The notes under the pieces were generated by a model. The model was not told the origin of the DNA. It worked only from the letters and a program-made list of their open reading frames with translations, and searched no databases. Made by a program: the position numbers and the translations under genes. From JAJAZB01 sp965249815 (GTDB lineage Bacteria; Bacteroidota; Bacteroidia; Cytophagales; Spirosomataceae), in contig CBDFMV010000003.1 of assembly GCA_965249815.1 (NCBI GenBank), forward strand, positions 1-64,000: a stretch of 64,000 nt of DNA. Reading direction: 5' to 3'. This document shows, piece after piece, positions 35,334 to 44,192 of this stretch (its first letter is position 1; every line of letters starts with the position of its first letter).

Positions 35334-37448
35334 ATGAAACACTTTTTTCTGCTCGCCACGGGCTATGCCCTAATTACCAGCAGCTTCGCCCAGACCAAAA
35401 CGCCCCTCACCGCCGCTCAATTGCTGAAGGGCGGCAAAACCGACATCACCCAGCCGCTACCCACCGTAACGGGCTGGCAGGACGACGCGCACTTGCTGCT
35501 CCGCAAAGGCGACAGGACCGTCGTGGTGGACGCCAAAACCGGCCAGGAAACCGACTTCACGCCGCCCCCGCCCGCCGACAACCTCGTGGTACTGCGCAAC
35601 AACGACGTGTTTCTGCGCGTGGAAGGCCAGCCCGAAAAGCGCCTGACCAACACGCCCGACCTGCCTGAGCGCAACCCGACGCTTTCGCCCGACGGCAAGT
35701 TCCTGGCCTTCAGCCGCAAGGACGGCAACCTGTACGTGGTTGAAATTACTACCGGCACCGAAACCCGCCTCACCACCGACGGCTCCGAAACCGTGTACAA
35801 CGGCTACGCGGCCTGGGTGTACTGGGAGGAAATCTTCGGGCGGGCTACGGCCTACCGGGCCTTTTGGTGGGCACCCGACAGCAAGCACCTGGCGTTCATG
35901 CGCTTCGACGAGACGCGCGTGCCCATGTTCCCGATTTACCAGTCGCCGGGCCAGCACGGCACCCTCGAACGCACCCGCTATCCCAAAGCCGGTGACCCGA
36001 ACCCCGACGTGCGCACGGGCATCGTGGCAATGAACGACCTGAAAACCACCTGGGTGGATTTCGACCCCAAAGCCGACCAGTATTTCGGCACGCCGTTCTG
36101 GACGCCCGACGGCACCGCCCTCTGGATGCAGTGGATGCCCCGGGGGCAGGATACCCTGAAACTCTACGCCGTGAACCCCACTACCGGCGCAAAAACCGAG
36201 GTGTACGGCGAAACCCAGAAAACCTGGGTGGACTGGTTCGATCGGGTGGATTTTCTGAAAGACGGCAAGCACGTCATCCTGCAATCCGACCGCGACGGCT
36301 GGTCGCACCTGTACCTGCACACCCGCGACGGGAAGTTGAAAAACCGCCTGACCGAAGGAAAATTCAGCGTGAAAGACCTCGTACGGGTCGATGAAAAAAC
36401 GGGCACCGCGTTTTTCACCGCCCGCCGGGAAGCCTCGACCCGCTACGATTTCTACAAAGTCAAACTCGACGGCAAGGGCCTCCAGCGGCTCACCTTTGGC
36501 GATTTCACCCACGACGTGAAGCTCTCGCCCGACGGCGGCTACTTCGTGACGACGTATTCCAACGCCCAGACGCCGCCCCGGATGGCGTTGGTGGATAAAA
36601 ACGGTAAAGTGCTTCGTGAACTGGCCGACGCCAAAGGCCCGGCTTTCGCCACGACCGCCTTCGCCCCCACCGAACTCGTGCGCGTGAAAACTCCCGACGG
36701 CTTCGACCTGCCCGTGCGCATCACCTGGCCGACCCACCTCGATCCCACCAAAAAATACCCGGTGCTCATCCGGATTTACGGCGGCCCCAACGCGGGCACG
36801 GTGTACGACGGTTGGCAATGGAACGGCCCGAACCAGTGGCTGGCCCAGGAAGGCCTGATTCAAATCGCCTGCGACCACCGCGGTTCGGGGCATTTCGGCA
36901 AGGAAGGCCAGAACTACCTCCACCGCAACCTCGGCAAGTGGGAAATCGCCGACTACACCGAAGTGGTGAAGTGGCTGCGCCAGAAACCCTTCGTCGATTC
37001 CAGTAAAGTCGCCATCATGGGCTTCAGCTACGGCGGCTACACCACCTGCCTGGCGCTCACGCTGGGCGCGGGCACGTTTACGCACGGCCTGGCGGGCGGC
37101 AGCGTGACCGACTGGCAACTGTACGACAGCCACTATACGGAACGCTTCATGGACACGCCCGCCGAAAACCCGGAGGGCTACAAAGCGGCCTCGGTGCTCA
37201 CCCACGCCGACCAGTACCGTGGCCTGTTGCGACTCGCTCACGGCACCGCCGACGACAACGTACACCTGCAAAACACCCTGCAACTGGTGGACAAGCTCCA
37301 GGACGCGGGCAAGCACTTTGAACTGATGCTCTACCCCGGCGGGCGGCACGGCTGGGGAGGGGCCAAAGGCCAGCATTTCCAGACCGAGAACAACCGGTTT
37401 ATTTACCAAAATCTGCTCGGCAGACCCCTGGCAAAGGAGTTGCAATAA
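35334..37448 (+). CDS. Dipeptidyl-peptidase IV (S9B family)
   Basis: A 704-residue exported serine peptidase. It has a signal peptide (FFLLATGYALITSSFAQ), a beta-propeller domain with the S9B signature GYAAWVYWEEIFGRATAYRA (it holds the Glu pair that holds the substrate N-terminus), and a C-terminal alpha/beta hydrolase domain. The nucleophile Ser565 lies in GFSYGGY; the Asp is in GTADDNVH and the His in GGRHGWG. It removes X-Pro or X-Ala dipeptides from peptide N-termini in the periplasm. The start at 35334 gives a clean signal peptide. A perfect 44-bp palindrome ends the transcription unit. Confidence 0.92.
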   Translation: MKHFFLLATGYALITSSFAQTKTPLTAAQLLKGGKTDITQPLPTVTGWQDDAHLLLRKGDRTVVVDAKTGQETDFTPPPPADNLVVLRNNDVFLRVEGQPEKRLTNTPDLPERNPTLSPDGKFLAFSRKDGNLYVVEITTGTETRLTTDGSETVYNGYAAWVYWEEIFGRATAYRAFWWAPDSKHLAFMRFDETRVPMFPIYQSPGQHGTLERTRYPKAGDPNPDVRTGIVAMNDLKTTWVDFDPKADQYFGTPFWTPDGTALWMQWMPRGQDTLKLYAVNPTTGAKTEVYGETQKTWVDWFDRVDFLKDGKHVILQSDRDGWSHLYLHTRDGKLKNRLTEGKFSVKDLVRVDEKTGTAFFTARREASTRYDFYKVKLDGKGLQRLTFGDFTHDVKLSPDGGYFVTTYSNAQTPPRMALVDKNGKVLRELADAKGPAFATTAFAPTELVRVKTPDGFDLPVRITWPTHLDPTKKYPVLIRIYGGPNAGTVYDGWQWNGPNQWLAQEGLIQIACDHRGSGHFGKEGQNYLHRNLGKWEIADYTEVVKWLRQKPFVDSSKVAIMGFSYGGYTTCLALTLGAGTFTHGLAGGSVTDWQLYDSHYTERFMDTPAENPEGYKAASVLTHADQYRGLLRLAHGTADDNVHLQNTLQLVDKLQDAGKHFELMLYPGGRHGWGGAKGQHFQTENNRFIYQNLLGRPLAKELQ

Positions 37449-37535
37449 CCCGTAGCGCTGACCTGTGGTCGGCGCAGGCGACGACGATGTAGCGGCGGTT
37501 TCCCAAAAATCTTCGCGAGTCCCGGCCAGAGCCGT

Positions 37536-37579
37536 CCAAAAAAAGCGTCCCGGAAGTACTTCCGGGACGCTTTTTTTGG
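37536..37579. terminator. Perfect 44-bp palindrome, bidirectional terminator
   Basis: Both 22-base halves (CCAAAAAAAGCGTCCCGGAAGT and its complement) pair with no central loop, and A7/T7 tracts flank the stem. It sits between convergent genes. Confidence 0.9.
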
Positions 37580-37594
37580 CAAAAGACTCAGGTC

Positions 37595-37984
37595 TCAGTT
37601 GATCAGCCGGATCGTCAGCGGGTAGCGGTAGTGTTCCCCGCCGCTGGCTTTCACCGCCGCCAGGATGCTCATGATCACCGAAAACAGCCACACGGCGGGC
37701 AGCAACAGCAGCCCGATGACAAGAATCACGAGAAACCCGGCTACACCGTAAAAAATGAACAGGGTAATCTGAAAGTTGAGGGCTTCCTTCGCCTCGGTGT
37801 CCACGAACTTCGAGCGATCTTTGAAAATCAGCCAGACGATCAGCGGGCCGACAAAGCCAAGCAGGATGCCACTGGCGTGCGCCAGGGCCGACCACGTGCG
37901 CGAATCGGCGTCGCTCAGCGGGTCGATGACCGGCGCGGACGCGGGCTGCGGTGCTGGGGTGGGCAGGGGTTGGGGTTCTTCCAT
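37595..37984 (-). CDS. DUF4870-type small membrane protein, copy 1
   Basis: 129 residues: a Pro-rich N-terminus (MEEPQPLPTPAPQPA), then three hydrophobic segments with the DUF4870 pattern SALAHASGILLGFVGPLIVWL, KEALNFQITLFIFY, and the end GGEHYRYPLTIRLI. Function is unknown. It is 46 bp downstream of a paralogue (38031-38531) on the same strand. The ATG 37984 is preferred; upstream codons are not of the family. Confidence 0.82.
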   Translation of the reverse strand: MEEPQPLPTPAPQPASAPVIDPLSDADSRTWSALAHASGILLGFVGPLIVWLIFKDRSKFVDTEAKEALNFQITLFIFYGVAGFLVILVIGLLLLPAVWLFSVIMSILAAVKASGGEHYRYPLTIRLIN

Positions 37985-38030
37985 GAAGGTAGTTGGGAAC
38001 AGGGTGGAAAACTTAGTTAAGAAGCCACAC

Positions 38031-38531
38031 TTATTTGATGAGCCGCAGGGCGAACGGATAGCGGTAGTACTGCCCGCCATTGGCCCGCATCGCGGCGATA
38101 ATCATCATCACCAGCACGGCGATGCCAAGCACGAGCGCCAGGCCGCCAAACATGAGTCCACCACCAATCAGGCCCGCGACCCCCGCCGCTGCGGTTCCTT
38201 CGCTTACCTGACCACCCGACGAAACCGCCAGGCCCAAAATTGACGCCCCAAACACGGCCACGAACACAATGCCCAGCACGATGCCGATCAGCATCAGCGT
38301 AATCTGAAAATTGAGCGATTCCTTGCCGTGAGCGGCGGCAAAGGCCGATTTGTCCTTCTGCGTGTAGTACAAAATCACCGCCGCCACCAGGGGCAGAAAC
38401 GGAATGGGAATCAGCATATTGGCAACGCCGGCCAGTAATGGGCCGAGGTGCATCCACATCCCCAGGCTGCGGTCGGCGGGCGAAACGACCGGCTCGGACG
38501 AGGGAACGGGTTGGGGGTAAGAAGGTTCCAT
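38031..38531 (-). CDS. DUF4870-type small membrane protein, copy 2
   Basis: 166 residues with the same plan as its neighbour: a Pro/Ser-rich start, LGPLLAGVANMLIPIPFLPLV, then GKESLNFQITLMLIGI, and GGQYYRYPFALRLI at the end. It contains an extra Gly-rich loop (VSSGGQVSEGTAAAGVAGLIGGG) not found in the first copy. Tandem duplication of this family is common in Bacteroidota. The two genes read as one operon. Confidence 0.82.
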   Translation of the reverse strand: MEPSYPQPVPSSEPVVSPADRSLGMWMHLGPLLAGVANMLIPIPFLPLVAAVILYYTQKDKSAFAAAHGKESLNFQITLMLIGIVLGIVFVAVFGASILGLAVSSGGQVSEGTAAAGVAGLIGGGLMFGGLALVLGIAVLVMMIIAAMRANGGQYYRYPFALRLIK

Positions 38532-38637
38532 GAGGGTTGGATTTAGAGGGGTTTGAAGGATCGCTCGAAAATTACCCATTTTATACACACTCCCGAAAAT
38601 TAGCGCCTTGAAAACAAAACAATTTTCGCGCGACCTT

Positions 38638-38645
38638 TAGCTTTG
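38638..38645 (+). promoter_or_regulatory. TAnnTTTG -7 element before the deaminase gene
   Basis: TAGCTTTG stands 23 bp upstream of the deaminase ATG. It fits the -7 consensus, but a -33 element at the right distance is not clear. Confidence 0.4.
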
Positions 38646-38668
38646 ACCACCCGAAAACCCGCTCCCCC

Positions 38669-39142
38669 ATGCCGCACCACCCGAACCAGTTTATGCAACA
38701 GGCCGTCGAACTCTCGTTTCGGGGCCAGCGCACCGGCCACGGTGGGCCGTTTGGGGCCGTTGTCGTGAAAGACGGGGTCGTTGTCGGGCAGGGCCACAAC
38801 GAAGTCACCGCCACTAACGACCCCACCGCCCACGCCGAAATCGTGGCCATCCGCGACGCCTGCCGAAACCTCGGCACCCACCAGCTCACCGGCTGCGAAC
38901 TTTATACCTCCTGCGAACCCTGCCCCATGTGCCTCGGGGCCATTTATTGGGCGCGACCCGACCGGGTGTTTTTCGCCAACACCCGCCACGACGCCGCCCA
39001 CATCGGCTTCGACGACGCCTTCATCTACGACGAGGTGCCTCTGCCGCCCGGCCAGCGCCGCATCAAGATGATTCATCTGCCCCTGCCCGCCGCCGGAGAA
39101 GCCTTCCGCGAGTGGCACGCCAGCGGCAAAATTCTGCACTGA
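38669..39142 (+). CDS. Nucleoside/guanine deaminase, CDA fold
   Basis: A 157-residue zinc-dependent deaminase. The zinc and proton-shuttle residues are His55 and Glu57 (PTAHAE) with Cys85 and Cys88 (SCEPCPMC). The length, the DPTAHAEIVAIRDAC stretch and the C-terminal pattern (IKMIHLPLP...FREW) resemble bacterial guanine deaminase of the GuaD type more than the tRNA deaminase TadA. It converts guanine to xanthine if so. The small membrane protein gene follows after 50 bp. Confidence 0.8.
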   Translation: MPHHPNQFMQQAVELSFRGQRTGHGGPFGAVVVKDGVVVGQGHNEVTATNDPTAHAEIVAIRDACRNLGTHQLTGCELYTSCEPCPMCLGAIYWARPDRVFFANTRHDAAHIGFDDAFIYDEVPLPPGQRRIKMIHLPLPAAGEAFREWHASGKILH

Positions 39143-39159
39143 GCGCGGTGCCCGGTTCG

Positions 39160-39167
39160 TATCTTTG
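39160..39167 (+). promoter_or_regulatory. TAnnTTTG -7 element before the 49-residue gene
   Basis: TATCTTTG, 25 bp upstream of the ATG at 39193. No obvious TTG lies at the canonical distance. Confidence 0.4.
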
Positions 39168-39192
39168 TGCGTGCTTTTCCCGTGTTCTTTCG

Positions 39193-39342
39193 ATGAATCG
39201 CCAGAAAAAAATCTTCCTCCTCGTTGCCCTGCTCTTCACGCTCGTGGTCGTGTTTTTCGCCATCGACATGGCCCGCCGCACCACCGCGCCCTGGAACAAG
39301 AAAAAACAGATCGACCGGGTGCTGCCCATCACGCCGAAGTAG
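39193..39342 (+). CDS. Small single-pass membrane protein
   Basis: A 49-residue protein: a short basic start (MNRQKKIF), one membrane helix (LLVALLFTLVVVFFAIDMA), then a basic, soluble tail. It has its own TAnnTTTG element. The family is not recognised. It ends immediately before a palindromic repeat (from 39342) and it is convergent with the next gene. Confidence 0.6.
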   Translation: MNRQKKIFLLVALLFTLVVVFFAIDMARRTTAPWNKKKQIDRVLPITPK

Positions 39343-39421
39343 TAGTGTGGGGCGGGTTGGCAACCCGCCTGTGTGCGCAAGCTCCACGCGACGAGCGGGT
39401 TATCAACCCGCCCCACACTAC
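39342..39421. repeat. 18-bp-arm inverted repeat of the GTGTGGGGCGGGTTG type
   Basis: GTAGTGTGGGGCGGGTTG at 39342-39359 pairs perfectly with 39404-39421. The loop contains a second, smaller palindromic word. It lies between two convergent small-protein genes; the left arm starts on the last base of the preceding stop codon. Confidence 0.85.
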
Positions 39422-39422
39422 T

Positions 39423-39635
39423 TCACGAAAGCCGCTCGCGCGGGCAGGTGCTGAAGCCAAAGGGCGCGTAGATCGGGCAGAAACCCACCATGCTCGTCAG
39501 CACGAACACCACCGCCAGCCCCAGCAGTACGTAGGCCAGCGTGCCGGTGAGGACGTTGGTCAGAAACAAAACGACGACGGTGGCGGCAAGCGTCAACCGG
39601 ATGAGTCGGTCGGAGGAACTCATGTTCTTTTTCAT
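39423..39635 (-). CDS. YgaP-like (DUF2892) small membrane protein
   Basis: A 70-residue protein with two hydrophobic helices (LTLAATVVVLFLTN and YVLLGLAVVFVLTSM) and the signature GFCPIYAPFGFSTC, shared with the membrane part of the rhodanese YgaP. Start at the ATG 39635. It lies 73 bp downstream of the crp/fnr-like gene, on the same strand, so joint expression is likely. Function unknown; the two Cys may be redox-active. Confidence 0.78.
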   Translation of the reverse strand: MKKNMSSSDRLIRLTLAATVVVLFLTNVLTGTLAYVLLGLAVVFVLTSMVGFCPIYAPFGFSTCPRERLS

Positions 39636-39708
39636 GGCTGTACAAAAAGTTTTGGTGAAAAATCGACCCAAACTTCGGCACGCCGGCACGCCCGTTGCGT
39701 GACCTGAA

Positions 39709-40347
39709 TCACACAAGCCGAATTATTTTTAGCCGGTTGCGGGTCAGGCGGATCGCCCCCTGCCGTTCGAGCGTCTTTAGCAGCCGCGATACCACCTCCC
39801 GCGAGGTATTCAGGGCTTCGGCCAACTCCTGATGGGTCACCTGAAGCTCGTCGGTGTGCAGGGCCTCGGCCTTCATCCGCAACAGGCGCACCAGCCGCTC
39901 GTCCACCCGCCGAAAAGCCACCGCGTCGAGGGCCGCGATGAGTTCGTCGTAGCGCTGCGAGTACGTATAGACCACGAATTCCTTCCACGACTCGTACTTC
40001 GACATCCACTCCGATGCCAGGCGCGCGGGCACCAGCCGTAGTTGCGACGGCTCTTCGGCCACGACCTGAATCTTGCTCGTTTCCTGAAACAGACAGCCCG
40101 TCAGCGACATGGCGCAGGTCTGCCCGGCCTGCACGTGGTAGAGAAACAGCTCGTTGCCTTCTTCGTCCTGCCGCTCCACCCGCAGCGTGCCTTCCAGCAC
40201 GAGGGGTACTACGCTGAGGTGCTGGCCGATGCGCAGCACTGTTTGCCCGGCCTCCACCCGGATGTCGTGGGCCAGGTCGTGGAGGTACGCGAGGAGTTCG
40301 GGTTCGCGAAGGGTGGAAAAGCGGGAGCGGATCGGGTCGGGCGTCAT
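39709..40347 (-). CDS. Crp/Fnr family transcriptional regulator
   Basis: A 212-residue regulator with an N-terminal cyclic-nucleotide-like effector domain (VEAGQTVLRIGQHLSVVPLVLEG...FLYHVQAGQTC) and a C-terminal winged helix (DELQVTHQELAEALNTSREVVSRLLKTLE). No Fnr-type N-terminal Cys cluster is visible, so it is probably not an oxygen-sensing iron-sulphur form. I start at the ATG 40347. The open frame continues for 81 more codons to 40590, but that part does not look like a conserved domain. The downstream DUF2892 gene may be a target. Confidence 0.82.
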   Translation of the reverse strand: MTPDPIRSRFSTLREPELLAYLHDLAHDIRVEAGQTVLRIGQHLSVVPLVLEGTLRVERQDEEGNELFLYHVQAGQTCAMSLTGCLFQETSKIQVVAEEPSQLRLVPARLASEWMSKYESWKEFVVYTYSQRYDELIAALDAVAFRRVDERLVRLLRMKAEALHTDELQVTHQELAEALNTSREVVSRLLKTLERQGAIRLTRNRLKIIRLV

Positions 40348-40857
40348 TTTTTCAGAAAAGAGTAAAGCAGCGATTCCCGGCGACGCACTGGCAGCGCCGC
40401 CGTCAGCGCCCAGGGCTTTCACGGGTTCGACGACGTCGAAAAACGTTTTCTGCGTAACATGAAACGGCAGGAACTTCGTGCGGATGCCCTCGATGCCCGC
40501 CACTTCGACACCCTTCGGGTTGGGCGATGTGGTGGCGGCGTTGAGGGCGTCGGGAGGAACAGAAAAGAATGCTTTCTGGCAAGCGGGCATGGTTGAAAAA
40601 AGACCGGTTTAAGGCCGTAAAATAAGCTTACCCCGCCCCGTTCTCCAACTTTCTGACGTTTACCAGAAAACCAACCCGGTTTGTAGCACTTTATCGGGAA
40701 ATAGGCGCGGCATTCTGCGGTTTTCTTTGTATTTTTACACAGTTTCCGTGAGAAGTGAACGGTAAGCGGTGAGCAACAAAAGGCAGTCGCTTTTTCTGCC
40801 AGATTATCCCCGTTTTACCCCGTAGCACTCACCCCAAAAACCATACGTTTCCCCATT
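40348..40857. other. Divergent spacer between the crp/fnr-like and gyrB genes
   Basis: 510 bp. The part next to the crp-like gene (40348-40590) is GC-rich and open on the reverse strand, in frame with the regulator, yet matches nothing I know. The part next to gyrB has AT-rich stretches such as TTTTCTTTGTATTTTTACAC near 40718, where a promoter would be expected. I see no clear operator or hairpin. Confidence 0.5.
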
Positions 40858-42837
40858 ATGACCAACGACGTTCTCGAAGAAGTAGAAGCCGCCATTCCCG
40901 CCTCCAATTACGGCGCGGACAATATTCAGGTGCTCGAAGGCCTCGAAGCCGTGCGCAAGCGCCCTTCGATGTACATCGGCGATACGGGGGCCAAGGGCCT
41001 CCACCACCTCATCTGGGAAGTCGTGGATAACTCCATCGACGAAGCCCTGGCCGGGTACTGCGACACCATCCACGTCACCATCAACGAAGACAACTCGATT
41101 CTGGTCGAAGATAACGGGCGCGGCATTCCCACGGGGATGCACACCAAAGAAAAACGCTCGGCGCTCGAGGTCGTCATGACCGTGTTGCACGCCGGGGGTA
41201 AGTTCGACAAAGGTTCTTACAAAGTTTCCGGCGGTCTGCACGGCGTGGGGGTTTCCTGCGTCAACGCGTTGTCGAGCGATTTGCGCGCGACGGTGTACCT
41301 CGACGGGAAGATTTTCCAGCAGGATTACAAAATCGGCGTGCCGCAATACCCCGTCAAAGTCGTGGGCGACGCGGGTGCTCGCCACGGCACCACGATTTAT
41401 TTCAAACCCGACGAGTCGATTTTCAACGTCACGACCGAGTACAAATTCGAGACCGTGGCCCAGCGCCTGCGCGAACTCTCGTTTCTGAACAAAGGCATCC
41501 GCCTGACCCTCACCGACCGCCGCGACGTGCAGCCCGAAGGCGGCTTCCGCGTTGAGGAGTTCTACTCCCAGGGCGGCCTCGTCGAGTTCGTGCAGTACCT
41601 CGACAACACCCGCATCCCGTTGTTGCCGACCCCGATTTACATGGAATCGGACAAGGGCGGCATCCCCGTGCAGGTGGCGATGGTGTACAACAACTCGTAC
41701 TCGGAGAACGTCTTCAGCTACGTCAACAACATCAACACCATCGAAGGCGGCACGCACGTGGCCGGTTTCCGGATGGCGCTGACGCGGATTCTGAAAACCT
41801 ACGCCGAGAAAACCGGCATTCTGACGAAAGAAAAAATCGAAATCAGCGGCGACGACTTCCGCGAGGGCCTCACGGCGGTGATTTCGGTGAAAGTGCAGGA
41901 ACCCCAGTTCGAGGGCCAGACCAAAACCAAACTCGGCAACGGCGAGGTCAGTGGCGCGGTGTCGCAGGCGATGACCGACATGCTCGTGACCTGGCTCGAA
42001 GAGCACCCCAAGGAAGCCCGCATCATCGTGGAAAAGGTCGTGCTGGCCGCCAAAGCCCGCATCGCCGCCCGCAAGGCCCGCGAGGCCGTGCAGCGCAAAA
42101 CGATCCTGGGCGGTACGGGCCTGCCCGGCAAACTCGCCGACTGCTCCAACAACGACCCCGCCGCCTGCGAATTGTACCTCGTCGAGGGCGACTCCGCCGG
42201 GGGCACGGCCAAGCAGGGCCGCAGCCGCGAGTTTCAGGCGATTCTGCCGCTGCGCGGGAAAATCCTGAACGTGGAGAAAGCCCAGGAGTACAAGATTTAC
42301 GAGAACGAGGAAATCAAAAACATGATTACCGCCCTCGGCGTGCAGTTTGGGCGGCAGGAAGACGAGCGCGCACTCAACATCGACAAGCTGCGCTACCACA
42401 AAATCGTCATCATGACCGACGCCGACGTGGACGGCTCCCACATCCGCACGCTGATCCTGACGTTCTTCTTCCGCTACATGAAGGACCTCATCGACAACGG
42501 CTACATCTACATTGCCCAGCCGCCGCTGTACCAGGTGAAAAAAGGCCAGCAATTCCGCTACTGCTGGACCGAGCAGCAGCGCGAGCAGGCCCAGCGCGAA
42601 CTCGGCGGCGACCGCCCCGATCTCGTGGGCGTACAGCGCTACAAAGGTTTGGGCGAAATGAACGCCGAGCAACTCTGGGAAACCACCATGAACCCCGCCA
42701 CCCGCACCATGAAGCGCGTGGGCATCGACTCCGCCGCCGAAGCCGACCACCTCTTCTCGATGCTCATGGGCGACGAAGTAGCGCCCCGGCGGGATTTCAT
42801 CGAAAAGAATGCGAAGTATGCGCGGGTGGATGCGTAA
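40858..42837 (+). CDS. gyrB: DNA gyrase subunit B
   Basis: 659 residues with the complete GHKL-TOPRIM layout. The ATPase domain has EVVDNSIDEALAGYC, VEDNGRGIPTG and KVSGGLHGVGVSCVN; the transducer domain follows; TOPRIM starts at LVEGDSAGGTAKQGR and continues with LPLRGKILNVEKA and MTDADVDGSHIRTL; the C-terminus has QRYKGLGEMNAEQLWETT. This is the ATP-hydrolysing part of gyrase; gyrA is not in the window. The final segment (DEVAPRRDFIEKNAKYAR) is typical. ParE is excluded by the overall best fit to GyrB motifs, but the two are similar. Confidence 0.95.
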   Translation: MTNDVLEEVEAAIPASNYGADNIQVLEGLEAVRKRPSMYIGDTGAKGLHHLIWEVVDNSIDEALAGYCDTIHVTINEDNSILVEDNGRGIPTGMHTKEKRSALEVVMTVLHAGGKFDKGSYKVSGGLHGVGVSCVNALSSDLRATVYLDGKIFQQDYKIGVPQYPVKVVGDAGARHGTTIYFKPDESIFNVTTEYKFETVAQRLRELSFLNKGIRLTLTDRRDVQPEGGFRVEEFYSQGGLVEFVQYLDNTRIPLLPTPIYMESDKGGIPVQVAMVYNNSYSENVFSYVNNINTIEGGTHVAGFRMALTRILKTYAEKTGILTKEKIEISGDDFREGLTAVISVKVQEPQFEGQTKTKLGNGEVSGAVSQAMTDMLVTWLEEHPKEARIIVEKVVLAAKARIAARKAREAVQRKTILGGTGLPGKLADCSNNDPAACELYLVEGDSAGGTAKQGRSREFQAILPLRGKILNVEKAQEYKIYENEEIKNMITALGVQFGRQEDERALNIDKLRYHKIVIMTDADVDGSHIRTLILTFFFRYMKDLIDNGYIYIAQPPLYQVKKGQQFRYCWTEQQREQAQRELGGDRPDLVGVQRYKGLGEMNAEQLWETTMNPATRTMKRVGIDSAAEADHLFSMLMGDEVAPRRDFIEKNAKYARVDA

Positions 42838-42870
42838 ATCTGCTTGCGATTTTGCGGGAAGTTTTTGAGA

Positions 42871-42902
42871 TTGTGCCACGGTTTGTGAGAATCGTGGCAC
42901 AA
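42871..42902 (+). terminator. Hairpin after gyrB
   Basis: TTGTGCCACG (42871-42880) pairs with CGTGGCACAA (42893-42902), followed by CTAATTTT. It probably terminates gyrB. It lies just before the GTG of the next gene. Confidence 0.75.
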
Positions 42903-42922
42903 CTAATTTTAGTATTATCAAA

Positions 42923-43798
42923 GTGGCAAGAAAAAAACACCCAACATTGCCGTCTTACGACGAATTAATTCAACCTGTTTTCCAAGCTTTAACTGAGTTA
43001 GGAGGTTCAGGCCATATTGAAGAAATTAATGAGAAGGTTTACGGAATTTGTCGGCTATCCGAGGATTCATTGAAAATACCACACGACGACAGTAGTTCCA
43101 GAACAGAAGTTGAATATCGTTTAGCTTGGGCGAGAACGTACTTAAAAAAAGCGGGTCTTATTGAAAATTCTTCAAGAAGTGTTTGGTCAATTTCCAATTC
43201 TAAGATAAAGGCTTCTCAAGTTAAAGGTGAAGAAATAGTAAGAAAGGTTAGAGAAGATACTATTCGCCAGCGTGAGAAGGAAGAAGTCACACCTCAAAGC
43301 GATAAGCTTGAATCGTACTCGGACGAAGAAGAGGTTGCTGGATGGAGGGAGCAATTAATTAACGTTTTGTATGGAATAAATGCCTCTGCCTTTGAGAGAC
43401 TCACACAGAGATTGTTACGTGAAAGCGGCTTTTCACAGGTAGAAGTTACAGGTAAAAGTGGCGACGGAGGAATTGATGGAAAAGGAATTGTTAGAATTAA
43501 TGGCTTTTTAAGCTTCCATGTCATTTTTCAATGTAAAAGATACAAAGGCTCTATAACACCAAGTCAGATTCGCGACTTTAGAGGCGCAATGCAAGGCCGC
43601 GCAGATAAAGGTATCTTTATTACAACTGGTACATTTACAAGAGAATCAATTAAAGAAGCAACCAGAGATGGTGCTCCCCCAATTGATTTAATTGATGGCG
43701 AACTTCTATGTGAAAAATTAAAGGAAATGAAATTGGGTGTTGAAACTAAGTTTGTCGAGGCAGTTGATATAAAAAGAGAATGGTTCCAAAATTTATAA
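42923..43798 (+). CDS. Mrr-like restriction endonuclease (orphan)
   Basis: 291 residues, starting with GTG. The N-terminal part is a winged-helix Mrr_N-like domain (PSYDELIQPVFQALTELGG...YRLAWARTYLKKAGLIE). The C-terminal part is the PD-(D/E)xK nuclease domain: LLRESGFSQVEVTG, Asp185 in GGIDG and Gln203-Cys-Lys205 in FQCKRY. It probably cleaves methylated foreign DNA (type IV-like), since no methyltransferase is next to it. The base composition is far more AT-rich than neighbouring genes, with AAA/AAT-type codons, a sign of recent transfer. It is not operonic with gyrB. Confidence 0.85.
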   Translation: MARKKHPTLPSYDELIQPVFQALTELGGSGHIEEINEKVYGICRLSEDSLKIPHDDSSSRTEVEYRLAWARTYLKKAGLIENSSRSVWSISNSKIKASQVKGEEIVRKVREDTIRQREKEEVTPQSDKLESYSDEEEVAGWREQLINVLYGINASAFERLTQRLLRESGFSQVEVTGKSGDGGIDGKGIVRINGFLSFHVIFQCKRYKGSITPSQIRDFRGAMQGRADKGIFITTGTFTRESIKEATRDGAPPIDLIDGELLCEKLKEMKLGVETKFVEAVDIKREWFQNL

Positions 43799-43809
43799 TA
43801 TCACCCAAA

Positions 43810-43919
43810 CTGGCGCGAGTCTAAGGCTTTTTAATGGCGCGAGTTTGCAACTCGTGCCGGGTCAGGCGGGGAATTTTTGAGGGTCAACAACGCAGGGCAC
43901 GAGTTGCAAACTCGCGCCA
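43810..43919. repeat. GCGCGAGTTTGCAACTCG-type inverted repeats
   Basis: The 24-bp word at 43835-43858 (TGGCGCGAGTTTGCAACTCG...) is perfectly inverted at 43896-43919. A partial copy stands at 43810-43827, and a further near-copy at 44168-44192. Each copy is itself nearly palindromic, so several hairpins are possible. Confidence 0.8.
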
Positions 43920-43940
43920 GAGTTCAAACCTAAATCCCCC

Positions 43941-44135
43941 GCAATCGCTCGCATCCTGCGAGTGACAGGCATTGCAAGCGCCTCCGGCGCGGCGTCGGGT
44001 GTGGGCTACTTGCTACCTGTAAAACAATGTAAATTCGGAACACACTCCTACTTGGTAAGAATAGAAGTACTTGCAAGCCACCACGCGCCAGAGGCGCTAT
44101 TCGATATTCAACACTCGCAAGATACGAGCGATTGC
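43941..44135. repeat. Imperfect inverted repeat about 195 bp long
   Basis: GCAATCGCTCGCATCCTGCGAGTG (43941-43964) matches the inverse of 44112-44135 at 22 of 24 positions. Further inside, GCGCCTCCGGCGCG corresponds to CGCGCCAGAGGCGC. The centre is AT-rich and not paired. Confidence 0.75.
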
Positions 44136-44167
44136 GAAGAGCCACTTTTAATTGTTAAAATCGCACA

Positions 44168-44192
44168 GGTACGAGTTGCAAACTCGCGCCAG
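44168..44192. repeat. Third copy of the GCGCGAGTTTGC word
   Basis: GGTACGAGTTGCAAACTCGCGCCAG differs by one base from the copy at 43896. It stands 26 bp before the hicB-like start. Confidence 0.75.

Noticed and set aside
40348..40590. 81-codon N-terminal extension of the Crp/Fnr-like regulator
   Set aside because: It is open and in frame, but has no recognisable domain, and the family start fits the ATG at 40347. I treat it as spacer.
43835..44192. Possible CRISPR array in the repeat-rich spacer
   Set aside because: The copies are inverted relative to each other, unevenly spaced and palindromic, and no cas genes are near.
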